A stretch of DNA of 27,024 nucleotides from NCBI GenBank assembly GCA_947589165.1, contig CANQCH010000005.1:1-27024 (forward strand), given 5' to 3'. A program made the position numbers and the translations under genes. The notes under the pieces are model-generated. The model worked only from the letters and a program-made list of their open reading frames with translations. It did not search any database and had not been told where the DNA came from. This DNA comes from an uncultured Bacilli bacterium (GTDB lineage: Bacteria > Bacillota_I > Bacilli_A > RF39 > UBA660). Shown here piece after piece: positions 1 to 7,892 of the stretch (the first letter of the stretch is position 1; every line of letters starts with the position of its first letter).

Positions 1-115
1 ATATAGTTGAATGGCTTATTCCTAGTATTTTCGCCACTTTTCTCATTGATAAATCTTGCTCTAACAATATATCAATTTCTACTTTCTTTTTTTCTGTTAA
101 TTGAGTATAATTCAT
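1..115 (-). CDS. IS30-family transposase, N-terminal fragment cut by the window edge
   Basis: Reading leftward from an ATG at 115-113, the frame is open to the window edge (38 codons). The translation begins MNYTQLTEKKKVEID and continues through LSMRKVAKILGISHSTI. This is the helix-turn-helix start typical of IS30-family transposases, which bind the element's terminal repeats. The start is supported by AAGGAGG at 130-124, about 8 bases upstream. The rest of the element lies outside the window, so I cannot tell whether it is intact. It marks the left edge of the polysaccharide locus. Confidence rests on the N-terminal motif alone. Confidence 0.8.
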   Translation of the reverse strand, partial: MNYTQLTEKKKVEIDILLEQDLSMRKVAKILGISHSTI

Positions 116-156
116 TTATGAGTCCTCCTTGCCGGGTAGGGCTCTTTTATTTTATC

Positions 157-183
157 AAAAAAACCGCACCTTGTGGTGCGGTT
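157..183 (-). terminator. Rho-independent terminator, leftward
   Basis: A 9-bp perfect stem (AACCGCACC at 162-170, GGTGCGGTT at 175-183) with a TTGT loop is followed, on the minus strand, by a run of T (157-163 as A on the plus strand). It lies between the FAD enzyme gene and the transposase fragment. It could be a second terminator for the 3772-223 operon, or it could shield the insertion sequence from read-through. Confidence 0.8.
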
Positions 184-200
184 CAAATTTCAATTTAGGA

Positions 201-222
201 AAAAAATCCGTTCGGATTTTTT
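201..222. terminator. Bidirectional terminator directly after the FAD enzyme gene
   Basis: AAAAAATCC (201-209) pairs with GGATTTTTT (214-222) around a GTTC loop. The A/T runs on both sides let it work in either direction. It abuts the stop codon at 223-225 of the leftward operon and is the first of two terminators there. Confidence 0.75.
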
Positions 223-1779
223 TTATTGTTTATTAGTTTCTTCGTGATATTCTTGTTCCGTATTAACGTTCCAAATATTATCTTTACTTTTAACGTTGTT
301 AAGAATATTATGAACGGTTTCAAAAGAAGTAACCATAGAATGATCCATATTATTATAACGATGTTGGCCATTACGTCCTACGCAATATAAATTGGCAAAT
401 TTGTTTAAATAGGCAATTAAATCATCAATTTGATCATAGGTATCAAAGTAAGCGGGATAAGCTTTTTTCACCTTTTCCCGATGGGCATCTAGCACATCAT
501 CTTGCGCAATAACACCCATTTTAATTAATTCTTTTGTGGCAAATTCAATACATTCTTTATCGGACATATTCCAGAAATCATCATTTTCATTACAGAAATA
601 TTCTAACCCAATCCATACGGTTTTATCAACATCTTTGACCATGTAAGGACTCCAGTTATTAAATACTTGAATCCGACCTAATTTTACATCTGGTTCTTGA
701 ACATAAATCCAACAATCAGGGACAATATTATTTAAAGTTTTAATATTTGTTTCATTTTTTAAATTTAATCTATTTACTAAAAGACCAATGGTGACAAAAT
801 CCCGATAAGGTAAACCTAAAGCAATATCTTTAACATTTTTCGGAACATTATTCATGCCGGCGATTAAATCTTTAAGAGGCATACTAGAAATAAAGATATC
901 GCCAGTTATTTCTTTTTCTTTACCATCAACATCACATATAACGGAAGTAATGGTATTATTTTTTTGTTTAATATTTTTTACGGCATAACCTTTAAGAATT
1001 TTACCACCCATTTTTTCATATTCTTTCGCTACCGTTTCCCATAGTTGACCAGGACCAAATTTAGGATAAATAAATTCTTCAATTAAGGATGTTTCCACTT
1101 TCTTACTGTTAATGTGGAATACTTTTTTAAACATATCCTTTATGACCGCGGTAATGGATAGACCCTTTACTCTTTGGGCACCCCAGTCGGCAGATATTTG
1201 GGAAGGATGACGCCCCCATAACTTTTCGGTATATTTTTCAAAGAACATACTGTAAAGTTTTTTTCCAAACCGATTAATATAGAAGTTTTCCAGTGAATCT
1301 TCTTCTTTTTTAACAACGGTTGATTTTAAATAGCTACAACCAGCCACAAAGGTTCGACCCAAACCCATGTTTTTAAAGGTTTGTAATTTCATGCTGATAG
1401 GATAATCAAAAAATTTCTTTAAATAATAAATTCTCGAAACCCGATGTCTTACTAACATGACCCGATCATCTTTTTCGGGATCTGGTCCCCCTTTAACTAA
1501 AGGTTTTTCCCGCTTTAATTTTTTATCATCATAAGATGGTTTACCTTGGATGGGCATTATTTCTTGCCAAAAGGCCATAACATCAGGGTCTTTAGAAAAG
1601 AATCTATGACCTCCAATATCCATCCGGTTGCCTTTATATTTAACTGTACGGGAAATTCCCCCAATTTCCTTTGATGCTTCTAAAATAGTTACATCATAAT
1701 CTCTACTTTGTTTTAATAGTTCATAACCTGCGGTTAAACCGGCAGGGCCGGCGCCAATAATAATAACTTTCTTTTTCAT
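223..1779 (-). CDS. FAD-dependent oxidoreductase, UDP-galactopyranose mutase / amine-oxidase-like
   Basis: A 518-residue protein with an N-terminal Rossmann dinucleotide-binding motif (GAGPAGLTAGYELL, residues 9-22). The acidic ribose-binding residue follows in VTILEASKEIGG, and then comes the MDIGGHRFFSK segment usual in this family. The C-terminal FAD-closing segment reads YCVGRNGQHRYNNMDHSM. These features place it in the COG1232/UGM-like group of FAD enzymes often found in polysaccharide loci. The exact substrate is unknown; sugar-ring or lipid-linked-sugar chemistry is a guess from context. AAGGAGG stands just upstream of the ATG. It is the second gene of a two-gene operon, 13 bases after the membrane protein gene at 1793-3772, and ends at a strong terminator. 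Classical UGM enzymes are nearer 370-400 residues, so this is a longer relative. Confidence 0.8.
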   Translation of the reverse strand: MKKKVIIIGAGPAGLTAGYELLKQSRDYDVTILEASKEIGGISRTVKYKGNRMDIGGHRFFSKDPDVMAFWQEIMPIQGKPSYDDKKLKREKPLVKGGPDPEKDDRVMLVRHRVSRIYYLKKFFDYPISMKLQTFKNMGLGRTFVAGCSYLKSTVVKKEEDSLENFYINRFGKKLYSMFFEKYTEKLWGRHPSQISADWGAQRVKGLSITAVIKDMFKKVFHINSKKVETSLIEEFIYPKFGPGQLWETVAKEYEKMGGKILKGYAVKNIKQKNNTITSVICDVDGKEKEITGDIFISSMPLKDLIAGMNNVPKNVKDIALGLPYRDFVTIGLLVNRLNLKNETNIKTLNNIVPDCWIYVQEPDVKLGRIQVFNNWSPYMVKDVDKTVWIGLEYFCNENDDFWNMSDKECIEFATKELIKMGVIAQDDVLDAHREKVKKAYPAYFDTYDQIDDLIAYLNKFANLYCVGRNGQHRYNNMDHSMVTSFETVHNILNNVKSKDNIWNVNTEQEYHEETNKQ

Positions 1780-1792
1780 AATTAAATCCTCC

Positions 1793-3772
1793 TTATTTTA
1801 TTATTTTATAAAGCACTTTCCGCGCGACAAAGTTCCAAATAAATACTAACATTGTCGAAATTATCTTACTTAGCATGTAATATAGCTTAAGTTTAGTTGT
1901 TAGTAACGAAATGATTAAGGTATCCAAGCCCAAACCTAGAACACCAATGATGGCATAAATTAAAAATTCTTTGCCTTTATTAAAGTTAGTTTTTTCTTGG
2001 AAAACTAATTTCTTACTTAAAATATAATTAACAATTAAACCTAAAGTAAAGGCTAATATATTTGAAATCAGATAGTGAATATTTAAAGCTTCGGTAAAGA
2101 CATATAACATACCAATATTCACAATCGCTGCCACACCACCAACAAAGATATAACGTATAAATTGAATTAAAGTATTGTCAGTTTTGGCCACAGTTAATTT
2201 GTAGACGAGTTTTTGTAAAGCACATTTTTCAATATTTTTCTTTGTTAAAATGGCTGCCAAGCAATATAAGAATAATGGGATTACACAAATGGCTTGAGCA
2301 TAAACAAAGCGATATTCTTCTCCCGTAATTAATAACATAATTACGAACGTATTAGATAAGACGATCCAAAAAGGGAAAGTATATTTTAAATTCCATTTTG
2401 TTTTGCGAAGAACCAGGGCTAGCGCGGTTAAAATTAATACGAGCCCGCCGCCTATATCCACGAATAGCCATCTTAACGGCGTATTCGTAATAACATTATT
2501 ATAGGTTACAACTTGTTCTAAAAATAAATCACTGGTTTCTTTAAAATCACCTTTATCGGCTAATTTATCTTTTTCTTCATACATAATATAGGCATTGGTC
2601 ATAAATTGACTTCGGGTTTCCCATAATGGCGAAGTCATATTTAAGAAAGATTTTGTAAATTTGGCCGGGCTTTTTAAAGAGTGCGTTAACCATATTTTCA
2701 TTAAAGCGGAAAAATTCTTTTCTACTTTTTTGGTATAATTATCAGAAGTATATTTGGTAAAATTGAAATTCCGCGGATTATAATATTTTTTCCAATTAAC
2801 CAAAGGTGTTACATCATTTAAAACCGCTAGTTCATCTTCTGTAAAAGATGAACTACTATTATAATAATAGTAGGAAATTTGGCCCATGACCAAACCAATC
2901 ATCTCAGATTTACCACCCGTTCGATTATCAATTTTAAAACTTTTATAAACCGGACCGGTGATAATAAAATTAGCAATTAAGATTGTAAATAACGAAATTA
3001 AAGCATATTTCCGCCATTTAGCAAAGAAGATCGCTAGGCCAATAAAGATTAGAGCAAAGGAAACAATTCCATTATGCCGGAATAAAAGAATTGGTAAACT
3101 ACCGATAATTAACCATATCTTATTAGTATTTTTTTGTAACCATTCGCCATTAGAAAGAATAATATTAATTATAAATAAAGTAACTAAAAAGATACTCCAA
3201 GAATAGATAACATCTTTCCATAACGTTACACTAAACCGTAAGAATAAAGGATTTAAGACAATTAATAATAATACGCCACAGGTTTGTTTAAAACTCAAAA
3301 AATTCCGGCGACAAAAATGACAAAAATATAAAAGAATAATAAAGATTAGAAAACATTGAAAAATGACCGGAGAAATTAAACCTTCATAAAATAATAAGGG
3401 TAGTTTAAACATGATTAAGGTGTGCATCACGGGATGCCAATTGGTATAAGAATTATTTAAGGCTTGCTTATATTGCCCAACTACATCGGGGGAAATAACG
3501 CCAGGATAATGAGCAATAATCGTACATACTAAAGGAATGAGAATTAAAAGTCCATAAAGCAGATATTCAAATTTATTTATTTTACCTTTCGGGTTATTAA
3601 GTTTAACTTTAGCTAATATTTTCCATAGCCAAGAAAAAACAATATATACTAGTACAAAGCAAATTAAAAATAATATTAAATTAAAACTAGCATTACTATC
3701 CCAGGTCATAGATAACGTAAATAAAAAAACGATTATCCATTTTAAAAGATTATCAAATCGACTTTGTTTCAT
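1793..3772 (-). CDS. Multi-pass membrane protein (DUF6020/GT-C-like) fused to a C-terminal GtrA domain
   Basis: 659 residues. Residues 1-510 are a polytopic membrane region. It has a motif-bearing first outer loop (YPGVISPDVVGQYKQ, D96 and Q100, then NWHPVMHT with H113), a WKDV motif near 185, FRHNG at 231-235 and GEEYRFVYAQ near 484. This matches what I know of the DUF6020 family and resembles GT-C glycosyltransferases. Residues 535-656 form four further membrane helices of the GtrA type (FIRYIFVGGVAAIVN, then LAFTLGLIVNYILSKKLVF). GtrA proteins are thought to help flip lipid-linked sugars. One chain carrying both suggests flipping coupled to transfer (inference). The start has AGGAG about 6 bases upstream and a good promoter at 3809-3837. 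A divergent paralogue without GtrA follows at 3892. Confidence 0.75.
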   Translation of the reverse strand: MKQSRFDNLLKWIIVFLFTLSMTWDSNASFNLILFLICFVLVYIVFSWLWKILAKVKLNNPKGKINKFEYLLYGLLILIPLVCTIIAHYPGVISPDVVGQYKQALNNSYTNWHPVMHTLIMFKLPLLFYEGLISPVIFQCFLIFIILLYFCHFCRRNFLSFKQTCGVLLLIVLNPLFLRFSVTLWKDVIYSWSIFLVTLFIINIILSNGEWLQKNTNKIWLIIGSLPILLFRHNGIVSFALIFIGLAIFFAKWRKYALISLFTILIANFIITGPVYKSFKIDNRTGGKSEMIGLVMGQISYYYYNSSSSFTEDELAVLNDVTPLVNWKKYYNPRNFNFTKYTSDNYTKKVEKNFSALMKIWLTHSLKSPAKFTKSFLNMTSPLWETRSQFMTNAYIMYEEKDKLADKGDFKETSDLFLEQVVTYNNVITNTPLRWLFVDIGGGLVLILTALALVLRKTKWNLKYTFPFWIVLSNTFVIMLLITGEEYRFVYAQAICVIPLFLYCLAAILTKKNIEKCALQKLVYKLTVAKTDNTLIQFIRYIFVGGVAAIVNIGMLYVFTEALNIHYLISNILAFTLGLIVNYILSKKLVFQEKTNFNKGKEFLIYAIIGVLGLGLDTLIISLLTTKLKLYYMLSKIISTMLVFIWNFVARKVLYKIIK

Positions 3773-3808
3773 AAGAACTCCTAATCCTATTATGCTTAAC
3801 TCAATTTA

Positions 3809-3837
3809 ATTATATAATATGGAATTATTTTAAGCAA
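3809..3837 (-). promoter_or_regulatory. Sigma-70-type promoter for the 3772-223 operon
   Basis: On the minus strand, TTGCTT (3837-3832) and a perfect TATAAT (3814-3809) are separated by 17 bases. Transcription would start near 3802, leaving a leader of about 30 bases with AGGAG before the ATG at 3772. Confidence 0.6.
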
Positions 3838-3856
3838 GATTAATCAGTGAAAATAA

Positions 3857-3885
3857 TTGACTTTTAATAGTTAATTGTTTAAGAT
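3857..3885 (+). promoter_or_regulatory. Promoter placing the start of transcription at or near the ATG of 3892
   Basis: TTGACT (3857-3862) and TAAGAT (3880-3885) have a 17-base spacer. Expected initiation is near 3892, which is the A of the start codon, and no ribosome binding site is visible upstream. The -10 box is a 4/6 match, so this is moderate evidence. Confidence 0.45.
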
Positions 3886-3891
3886 TTAAAT

Positions 3892-5418
3892 ATGAAAAAG
3901 AATTATATATTAAATTTTATTTTAGCTCTTTTAATAACGTTATCTTTTACTTGGGATGCGTATAATGATTTTAATTTTATTAAATTTTTTCTCGTTTTAA
4001 TTTTAGTAGTAATGATTGTGAATTTAGTGATGCCATGGTTAACTAAAATAAATATTTCCTCTGATCAAAAGAAAGCTAAGTGGTGGGAGTATTTAGTTTT
4101 TGGTTTAATAATTATTATTCCTTTAATTATATTGTTAATCGCCTATTATCCCGGTTATGTGAAATTTGATAGTTTAAATCAATGGCGTCAAGTCCAAACT
4201 TTAATCTATAGTAATTGGCATCCAGTTATTCAAACTTTAGTCTTTTTTCATTTACCTTCTTTATTTTATAATGATCTTATTTCTTGTTCCATTTTTCAAG
4301 CTTTATTTGTTTTTTTAATTATGTTTTATTTTGCGCATTTTTTGCGTAAAAATTATTTAAATTTTCCGGTCACTTGCGTGGTTTTATTATTAATGGTTTT
4401 AAATCCCTTGTTTTTAAACTATAGCCTTTTATTATTAAAGGATGTAAGTTATTCTTGGTGTGTCTTTTTGGGAACCATTTTACTAATTAATATTGTTAAT
4501 ACGGATGGGGAATTTTTAGCTAAGAAAAGAAATAAACTTTTATTTATTTTGATGAGTATTGGCGTAACTTTCTTTAGACATAATGGCATAGTTGCATTTC
4601 TTTTTATGATTATCGTTTTAGTAATTTTTTATCCCCGCCGAAGATGGTTTTTAAGTATTTTGGGAACACTTATTTTTATTGTTTATCTTGCCTTACCCAA
4701 AATTTATGCTAATTTAGATATTAAACCAGCCGGTGGTAAAGCCGAAATGGTTGGAACAATAATGAGTCAAATCTCTTATTATTATAATAATGGGGCGCAT
4801 TTTACAGCTAAAGAGTTGCAAATTCTAAATGAAATTGTTCCTTTAGAGCAGTTAAAAGAAAAATATGATCCTAAAAATTTTAATCCTACTAAGGGTGCAG
4901 CCGGGGAAAATTGGCTTAAAGTAAATACCTATTTTGATGAGCTTTTAAAAATGTATTTTAAGAATATGATTCATCATCCCGCAATGTTTATTACGTCATT
5001 TTTAAATATCAGTAGTACCATATGGGAAACTACTTCTAAATATCAGGAAGTAAATTATGGCCCTTTATCTTTATATAAATATAATTATGAAAAAAATACT
5101 TTTACGGAAAGAGTAAATCTTACCAATTCCGTATATCCCGTATTAACAAGGTATAATAATATTGTCGTATCAACCCCATTAAGATATCTTTTCTGGGGAA
5201 TTGGCGACGGGTTACTAGTTATAATTGGTAGCATCTTTATTCTCCTAGAAAAAGGCAACCGCCAATTTTTAAGGTATATCCCCTATACCTTAATTATTAC
5301 TAATACCTTAGTAATAATGTTATTAATTACCGGTGGAGAATCAAGATTTGTTTATGCACAATCTATTTGTGCGATGCCTTTATTAATATATAGTCTTGCT
5401 CTTCGCCCAAAAAAATAA
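3892..5418 (+). CDS. Multi-pass membrane protein, DUF6020/GT-C-like, without GtrA
   Basis: 508 residues, a paralogue of the protein encoded divergently at 1793-3772. Shared landmarks are TWDAYNDFNF near the N terminus, YYPGYVKFDSLNQ (D93, Q97), SNWHPVIQT (H110), the KDVSYSW loop, FFRHNG, the KAEMVG..MSQISYYY segment and GESRFVYAQ near the C terminus. It ends where the other protein's GtrA domain would begin. About ten hydrophobic helices are visible. A role as an integral membrane glycosyltransferase or related lipid-linked-sugar enzyme is inferred from the GT-C-like loop motifs and the neighbourhood; no activity is known to me. There is no Shine-Dalgarno sequence before the ATG, unlike nearly every other gene here. 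A separate promoter starts the next gene, so it may be a single-gene unit. Confidence 0.75.
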   Translation: MKKNYILNFILALLITLSFTWDAYNDFNFIKFFLVLILVVMIVNLVMPWLTKINISSDQKKAKWWEYLVFGLIIIIPLIILLIAYYPGYVKFDSLNQWRQVQTLIYSNWHPVIQTLVFFHLPSLFYNDLISCSIFQALFVFLIMFYFAHFLRKNYLNFPVTCVVLLLMVLNPLFLNYSLLLLKDVSYSWCVFLGTILLINIVNTDGEFLAKKRNKLLFILMSIGVTFFRHNGIVAFLFMIIVLVIFYPRRRWFLSILGTLIFIVYLALPKIYANLDIKPAGGKAEMVGTIMSQISYYYNNGAHFTAKELQILNEIVPLEQLKEKYDPKNFNPTKGAAGENWLKVNTYFDELLKMYFKNMIHHPAMFITSFLNISSTIWETTSKYQEVNYGPLSLYKYNYEKNTFTERVNLTNSVYPVLTRYNNIVVSTPLRYLFWGIGDGLLVIIGSIFILLEKGNRQFLRYIPYTLIITNTLVIMLLITGGESRFVYAQSICAMPLLIYSLALRPKK

Positions 5419-5424
5419 TATTTC

Positions 5425-5453
5425 TTGATAATATTTGCTTATTTAATTATAAT
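5425..5453 (+). promoter_or_regulatory. Strong promoter for the FkbH-ACP-MBOAT operon, overlapped by a dyad
   Basis: TTGATA (5425-5430), a 17-base spacer and a perfect TATAAT (5448-5453) predict initiation near 5460. An 8-bp inverted repeat, CTTATTTA (5438-5445) and TAAATAAG (5453-5460), flanks and partly covers the -10 box and could be an operator. AGGAGGG at 5462-5468 follows immediately before the ATG at 5472. Confidence 0.65.
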
Positions 5454-5471
5454 AAATAAGTAGGAGGGATT

Positions 5472-7247
5472 ATGAAAGAGTTACAATATCCTTTTGACGT
5501 TGAGTACTTGATAAAAAATAAAAAGAAAATTAAAAAAGTACTATTAGAAAAGGAAGGTTTGTTAGAAAAACGAGTAGCTATTTTGGGCGGATCTACAACG
5601 AGTGAAATCAAAAATATGCTCGAAATATTTTTATTAAATTATGGTATTAAACCTAGTTTTTATGAATCAGAATATAATAAATATTATGAAGATGCCATGT
5701 TTGGCAATAAAGAATTAGATGAATTTAATCCAGATATTATCTATATTCATACGACGAATCGGAATATTAAGTGGTATCCTAATATCCTTGATGATGAAGC
5801 AACTATATCCGAAATGCTAGCGCAAGAAAACAAAAATATGACGCAGATGTGGGATAAGTTATTTGCCAAATTTAATGCGACGATTATTCAAAATAATTTT
5901 GAATATCCTTATTACCGCTTACTCGGTAATAAGGATGCATCTAATGTTCATGGCCGTATAAATTATATTAATAGATTAAATAATCTTATTTATGATTATG
6001 CTAATACCCATAACAATTTCTTTATTAATGATATTAATTATATTTCTAGTTGTTATGGTTTAGATCGATGGGCTAATCAATTTTATTGGCATATGTATAA
6101 ATATGCTTTAGAAGTGCCTGCGATTCCTTATTTAGCTTTTAACTTAGCTAATATTATTAAATCTATTTATGGGAAAAATAAGAAAGCTTTTGTTCTCGAT
6201 TTAGATAATACTTTATGGGGTGGTATTGTCGGTGATGATGGTGTGGAAAACTTAGCTATTGGTCCCGAAGTACCAAGTGGTCAAGTATATCAAGAATTTC
6301 AAGAATATTTAAAAGAACATAAAAATTTAGGTGTTATTTTAAATATTGATTCTAAAAATGAATATGAAAATGCTATCGCTGGTTTGAATCATCCGGCGGG
6401 AGTCTTAAAACCCGATGATTTTATTATCATTAAAGCCAATTGGAATCCGAAAAATATGAATATTAAAGATATTGCGGCCGAACTTAATTTAGGCGCCGAT
6501 AGTTTTGTCTTTGTTGATGATAATCCGGCGGAACGCCATATTGTTGAATCCACAGTTGAAGGCATTGCCGTTCCGGAAGTAGATACTCCGGAAAACTATA
6601 TTCAAATTATTGACCGGAATGGTTACTTTGAAATGACGAATTTTTCTCAAGAAGATTTAAAGAAAAATGAATTATATAAAGATAATGCTAAAAGAAGTCA
6701 AATGATGTCGACTTTTGATAATTATGATGACTATTTAAAATCTTTACAAATGAAAGCGGAAATTTGTTCATTTAAACCAATTTATTTAGAAAGAATATCG
6801 CAATTAAGTAATAAAAGTAATCAATTCAATTTAACGACTAAAAGATATTCTTTATCGGATATTGAAAATGTTGCTAATAGTGAAAATTATATTAAAATTT
6901 ATGGTAAACTTGCCGATATCTTTGGTGATAATGGCGTAATATCTGTGGTTATTGGTCATATTAAAGGTAAAGAATTACATCTTGATTTATGGATAATGAG
7001 TTGCCGGGTCTTAAAACGCAATATGGAATTTGCTATGATGGATGAATTGGTAGCGCAAGCCCAAGCACAAGGGCTTACAACCATTTATGGTTATTATTAT
7101 CCAACCTTAAAAAATAAAATGGTTAAAGAATTTTATGAAGAAATGGGCTTTACTTTAATTGAAGAAGATGAAAAGGGTAATAAATTCTATAAAATGAATG
7201 TGGAAGGATATAAAAAACAAAATAATGTAATAGAGGTGGAAAGATAA
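5472..7247 (+). CDS. FkbH-like HAD-IIIC protein, putative glyceryl-ACP forming enzyme
   Basis: 591 residues in three parts. The first 200 residues are an SGNH-like region (AILGGSTTSEI near residue 37). A HAD core follows with catalytic aspartates D243 and D245 in LDLDNTLWGGIVGDDG, NIDSKNEYE as motif II, and FVFVDDNPAER with D349-D350. The C-terminal 150 residues resemble the GNAT-like end of FkbH proteins (VIGHIKGKELHLDLWIMSCRVLKR). FkbH enzymes dephosphorylate 1,3-bisphosphoglycerate and load the glyceryl group onto an acyl carrier protein. That carrier is encoded next, overlapping by one base (TAATG). The downstream MBOAT and SGNH genes imply that the acyl group goes to a surface polymer rather than a polyketide. 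The family call is firm; the product is inferred. Confidence 0.88.
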   Translation: MKELQYPFDVEYLIKNKKKIKKVLLEKEGLLEKRVAILGGSTTSEIKNMLEIFLLNYGIKPSFYESEYNKYYEDAMFGNKELDEFNPDIIYIHTTNRNIKWYPNILDDEATISEMLAQENKNMTQMWDKLFAKFNATIIQNNFEYPYYRLLGNKDASNVHGRINYINRLNNLIYDYANTHNNFFINDINYISSCYGLDRWANQFYWHMYKYALEVPAIPYLAFNLANIIKSIYGKNKKAFVLDLDNTLWGGIVGDDGVENLAIGPEVPSGQVYQEFQEYLKEHKNLGVILNIDSKNEYENAIAGLNHPAGVLKPDDFIIIKANWNPKNMNIKDIAAELNLGADSFVFVDDNPAERHIVESTVEGIAVPEVDTPENYIQIIDRNGYFEMTNFSQEDLKKNELYKDNAKRSQMMSTFDNYDDYLKSLQMKAEICSFKPIYLERISQLSNKSNQFNLTTKRYSLSDIENVANSENYIKIYGKLADIFGDNGVISVVIGHIKGKELHLDLWIMSCRVLKRNMEFAMMDELVAQAQAQGLTTIYGYYYPTLKNKMVKEFYEEMGFTLIEEDEKGNKFYKMNVEGYKKQNNVIEVER

Positions 7248-7492
7248 TGGAAAGAGAAGAAATATTTACAAGACTTAATAATGTTTTTCGCGATGTATTT
7301 GATGATGATAGTATTACCGTTAATGATAATACGACTGCTGATGATATCGAAGATTGGGATTCATTAGAACATATTAATTTAATCGTGGCTATTGAACAAG
7401 AATTTGGCCTTAAATTTAATATGCATGATGTTACCACTTTCAAAAATGTTGGTGAAATGGTCAATGTAATTTCCAATTATTTAAATAAGTAG
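7247..7492 (+). CDS. Acyl carrier protein, stand-alone
   Basis: 81 residues, the usual length for a discrete carrier protein. The phosphopantetheine site is DSLEHINL with Ser39, preceded by EDWDS as in FkbH-partner carriers rather than the DSLD of fatty-acid AcpP. The helix II/III region continues with IEQEFGLKFNMHD. Its ATG overlaps the stop codon of the FkbH gene, so translation is probably coupled and the two proteins made in step. It likely carries a glyceryl or related small acyl group for the MBOAT enzyme two genes on. It needs a phosphopantetheinyl transferase, and one is encoded at 15856-16164. Confidence 0.9.
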   Translation: MEREEIFTRLNNVFRDVFDDDSITVNDNTTADDIEDWDSLEHINLIVAIEQEFGLKFNMHDVTTFKNVGEMVNVISNYLNK

Positions 7493-7508
7493 GCTAGTAG
7501 GTGAAAAA

Positions 7509-7892
7509 ATGAAATTTCATCACATTGGCATTGCGACCGCAGATATCGATAGGATGGTAGCCAAGTTAAAGAAGCATTTTGCCGTTAAGGAAATAAGCGA
7601 AACTATTTTTGATCCTAAGCAAAATGCTTATTTATGTATGGTTACTTTAAATGATGGGATTATGATTGAATTAATAAATGGCGAAGTGGTGGCTAATATT
7701 TTAAAGAAACGCCAATATTTATATCATACTTGCTATGCGGTAAAAAATATTGCTGAAGCGATTAGCAGTTTACAAAATGATGGGGCCTTTTTAGTTAAAG
7801 ATGTCGAACCAGCGGTTTTGTTTCATGGCCAAAAAGTTGCGTTTTTAATGTGGGATTTAGGCTTAATAGAATTAGTAGAGGTGAATGATTAA
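7509..7892 (+). CDS. VOC-superfamily protein, methylmalonyl-CoA-epimerase / glyoxalase-I-like
   Basis: 127 residues forming two beta-alpha-beta-beta-beta modules. The N-terminal HHIGIATADIDR, YHTCYAVKNI (residues 71-80) and the C-terminal LIELVEV match the methylmalonyl-CoA epimerase branch. Candidate metal ligands are H5, E54, H73 and E121, so the site looks complete. Enzymes of this group move a proton next to a thioester or hemithioacetal. Sitting between the carrier protein and the MBOAT, it could epimerise or otherwise alter the acyl group while it is bound to the carrier; this is inference. AGTAGGTG precedes the ATG weakly. Its stop overlaps the next start (TAATG). Confidence 0.78.
   Translation: MKFHHIGIATADIDRMVAKLKKHFAVKEISETIFDPKQNAYLCMVTLNDGIMIELINGEVVANILKKRQYLYHTCYAVKNIAEAISSLQNDGAFLVKDVEPAVLFHGQKVAFLMWDLGLIELVEVND

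Noticed and set aside
7..198. Rightward 63-residue open frame
   Set aside because: It is antisense to the clear IS30 transposase start and runs through a terminator hairpin; no ribosome binding site and no family match.
2958..3206. Rightward 82-residue open frame
   Set aside because: Lies antisense within the membrane-GtrA fusion gene; shadow frame without start signals.
7150..7476. Leftward 108-residue open frame
   Set aside because: Antisense to the acyl carrier protein and the end of the FkbH gene, both strongly supported.
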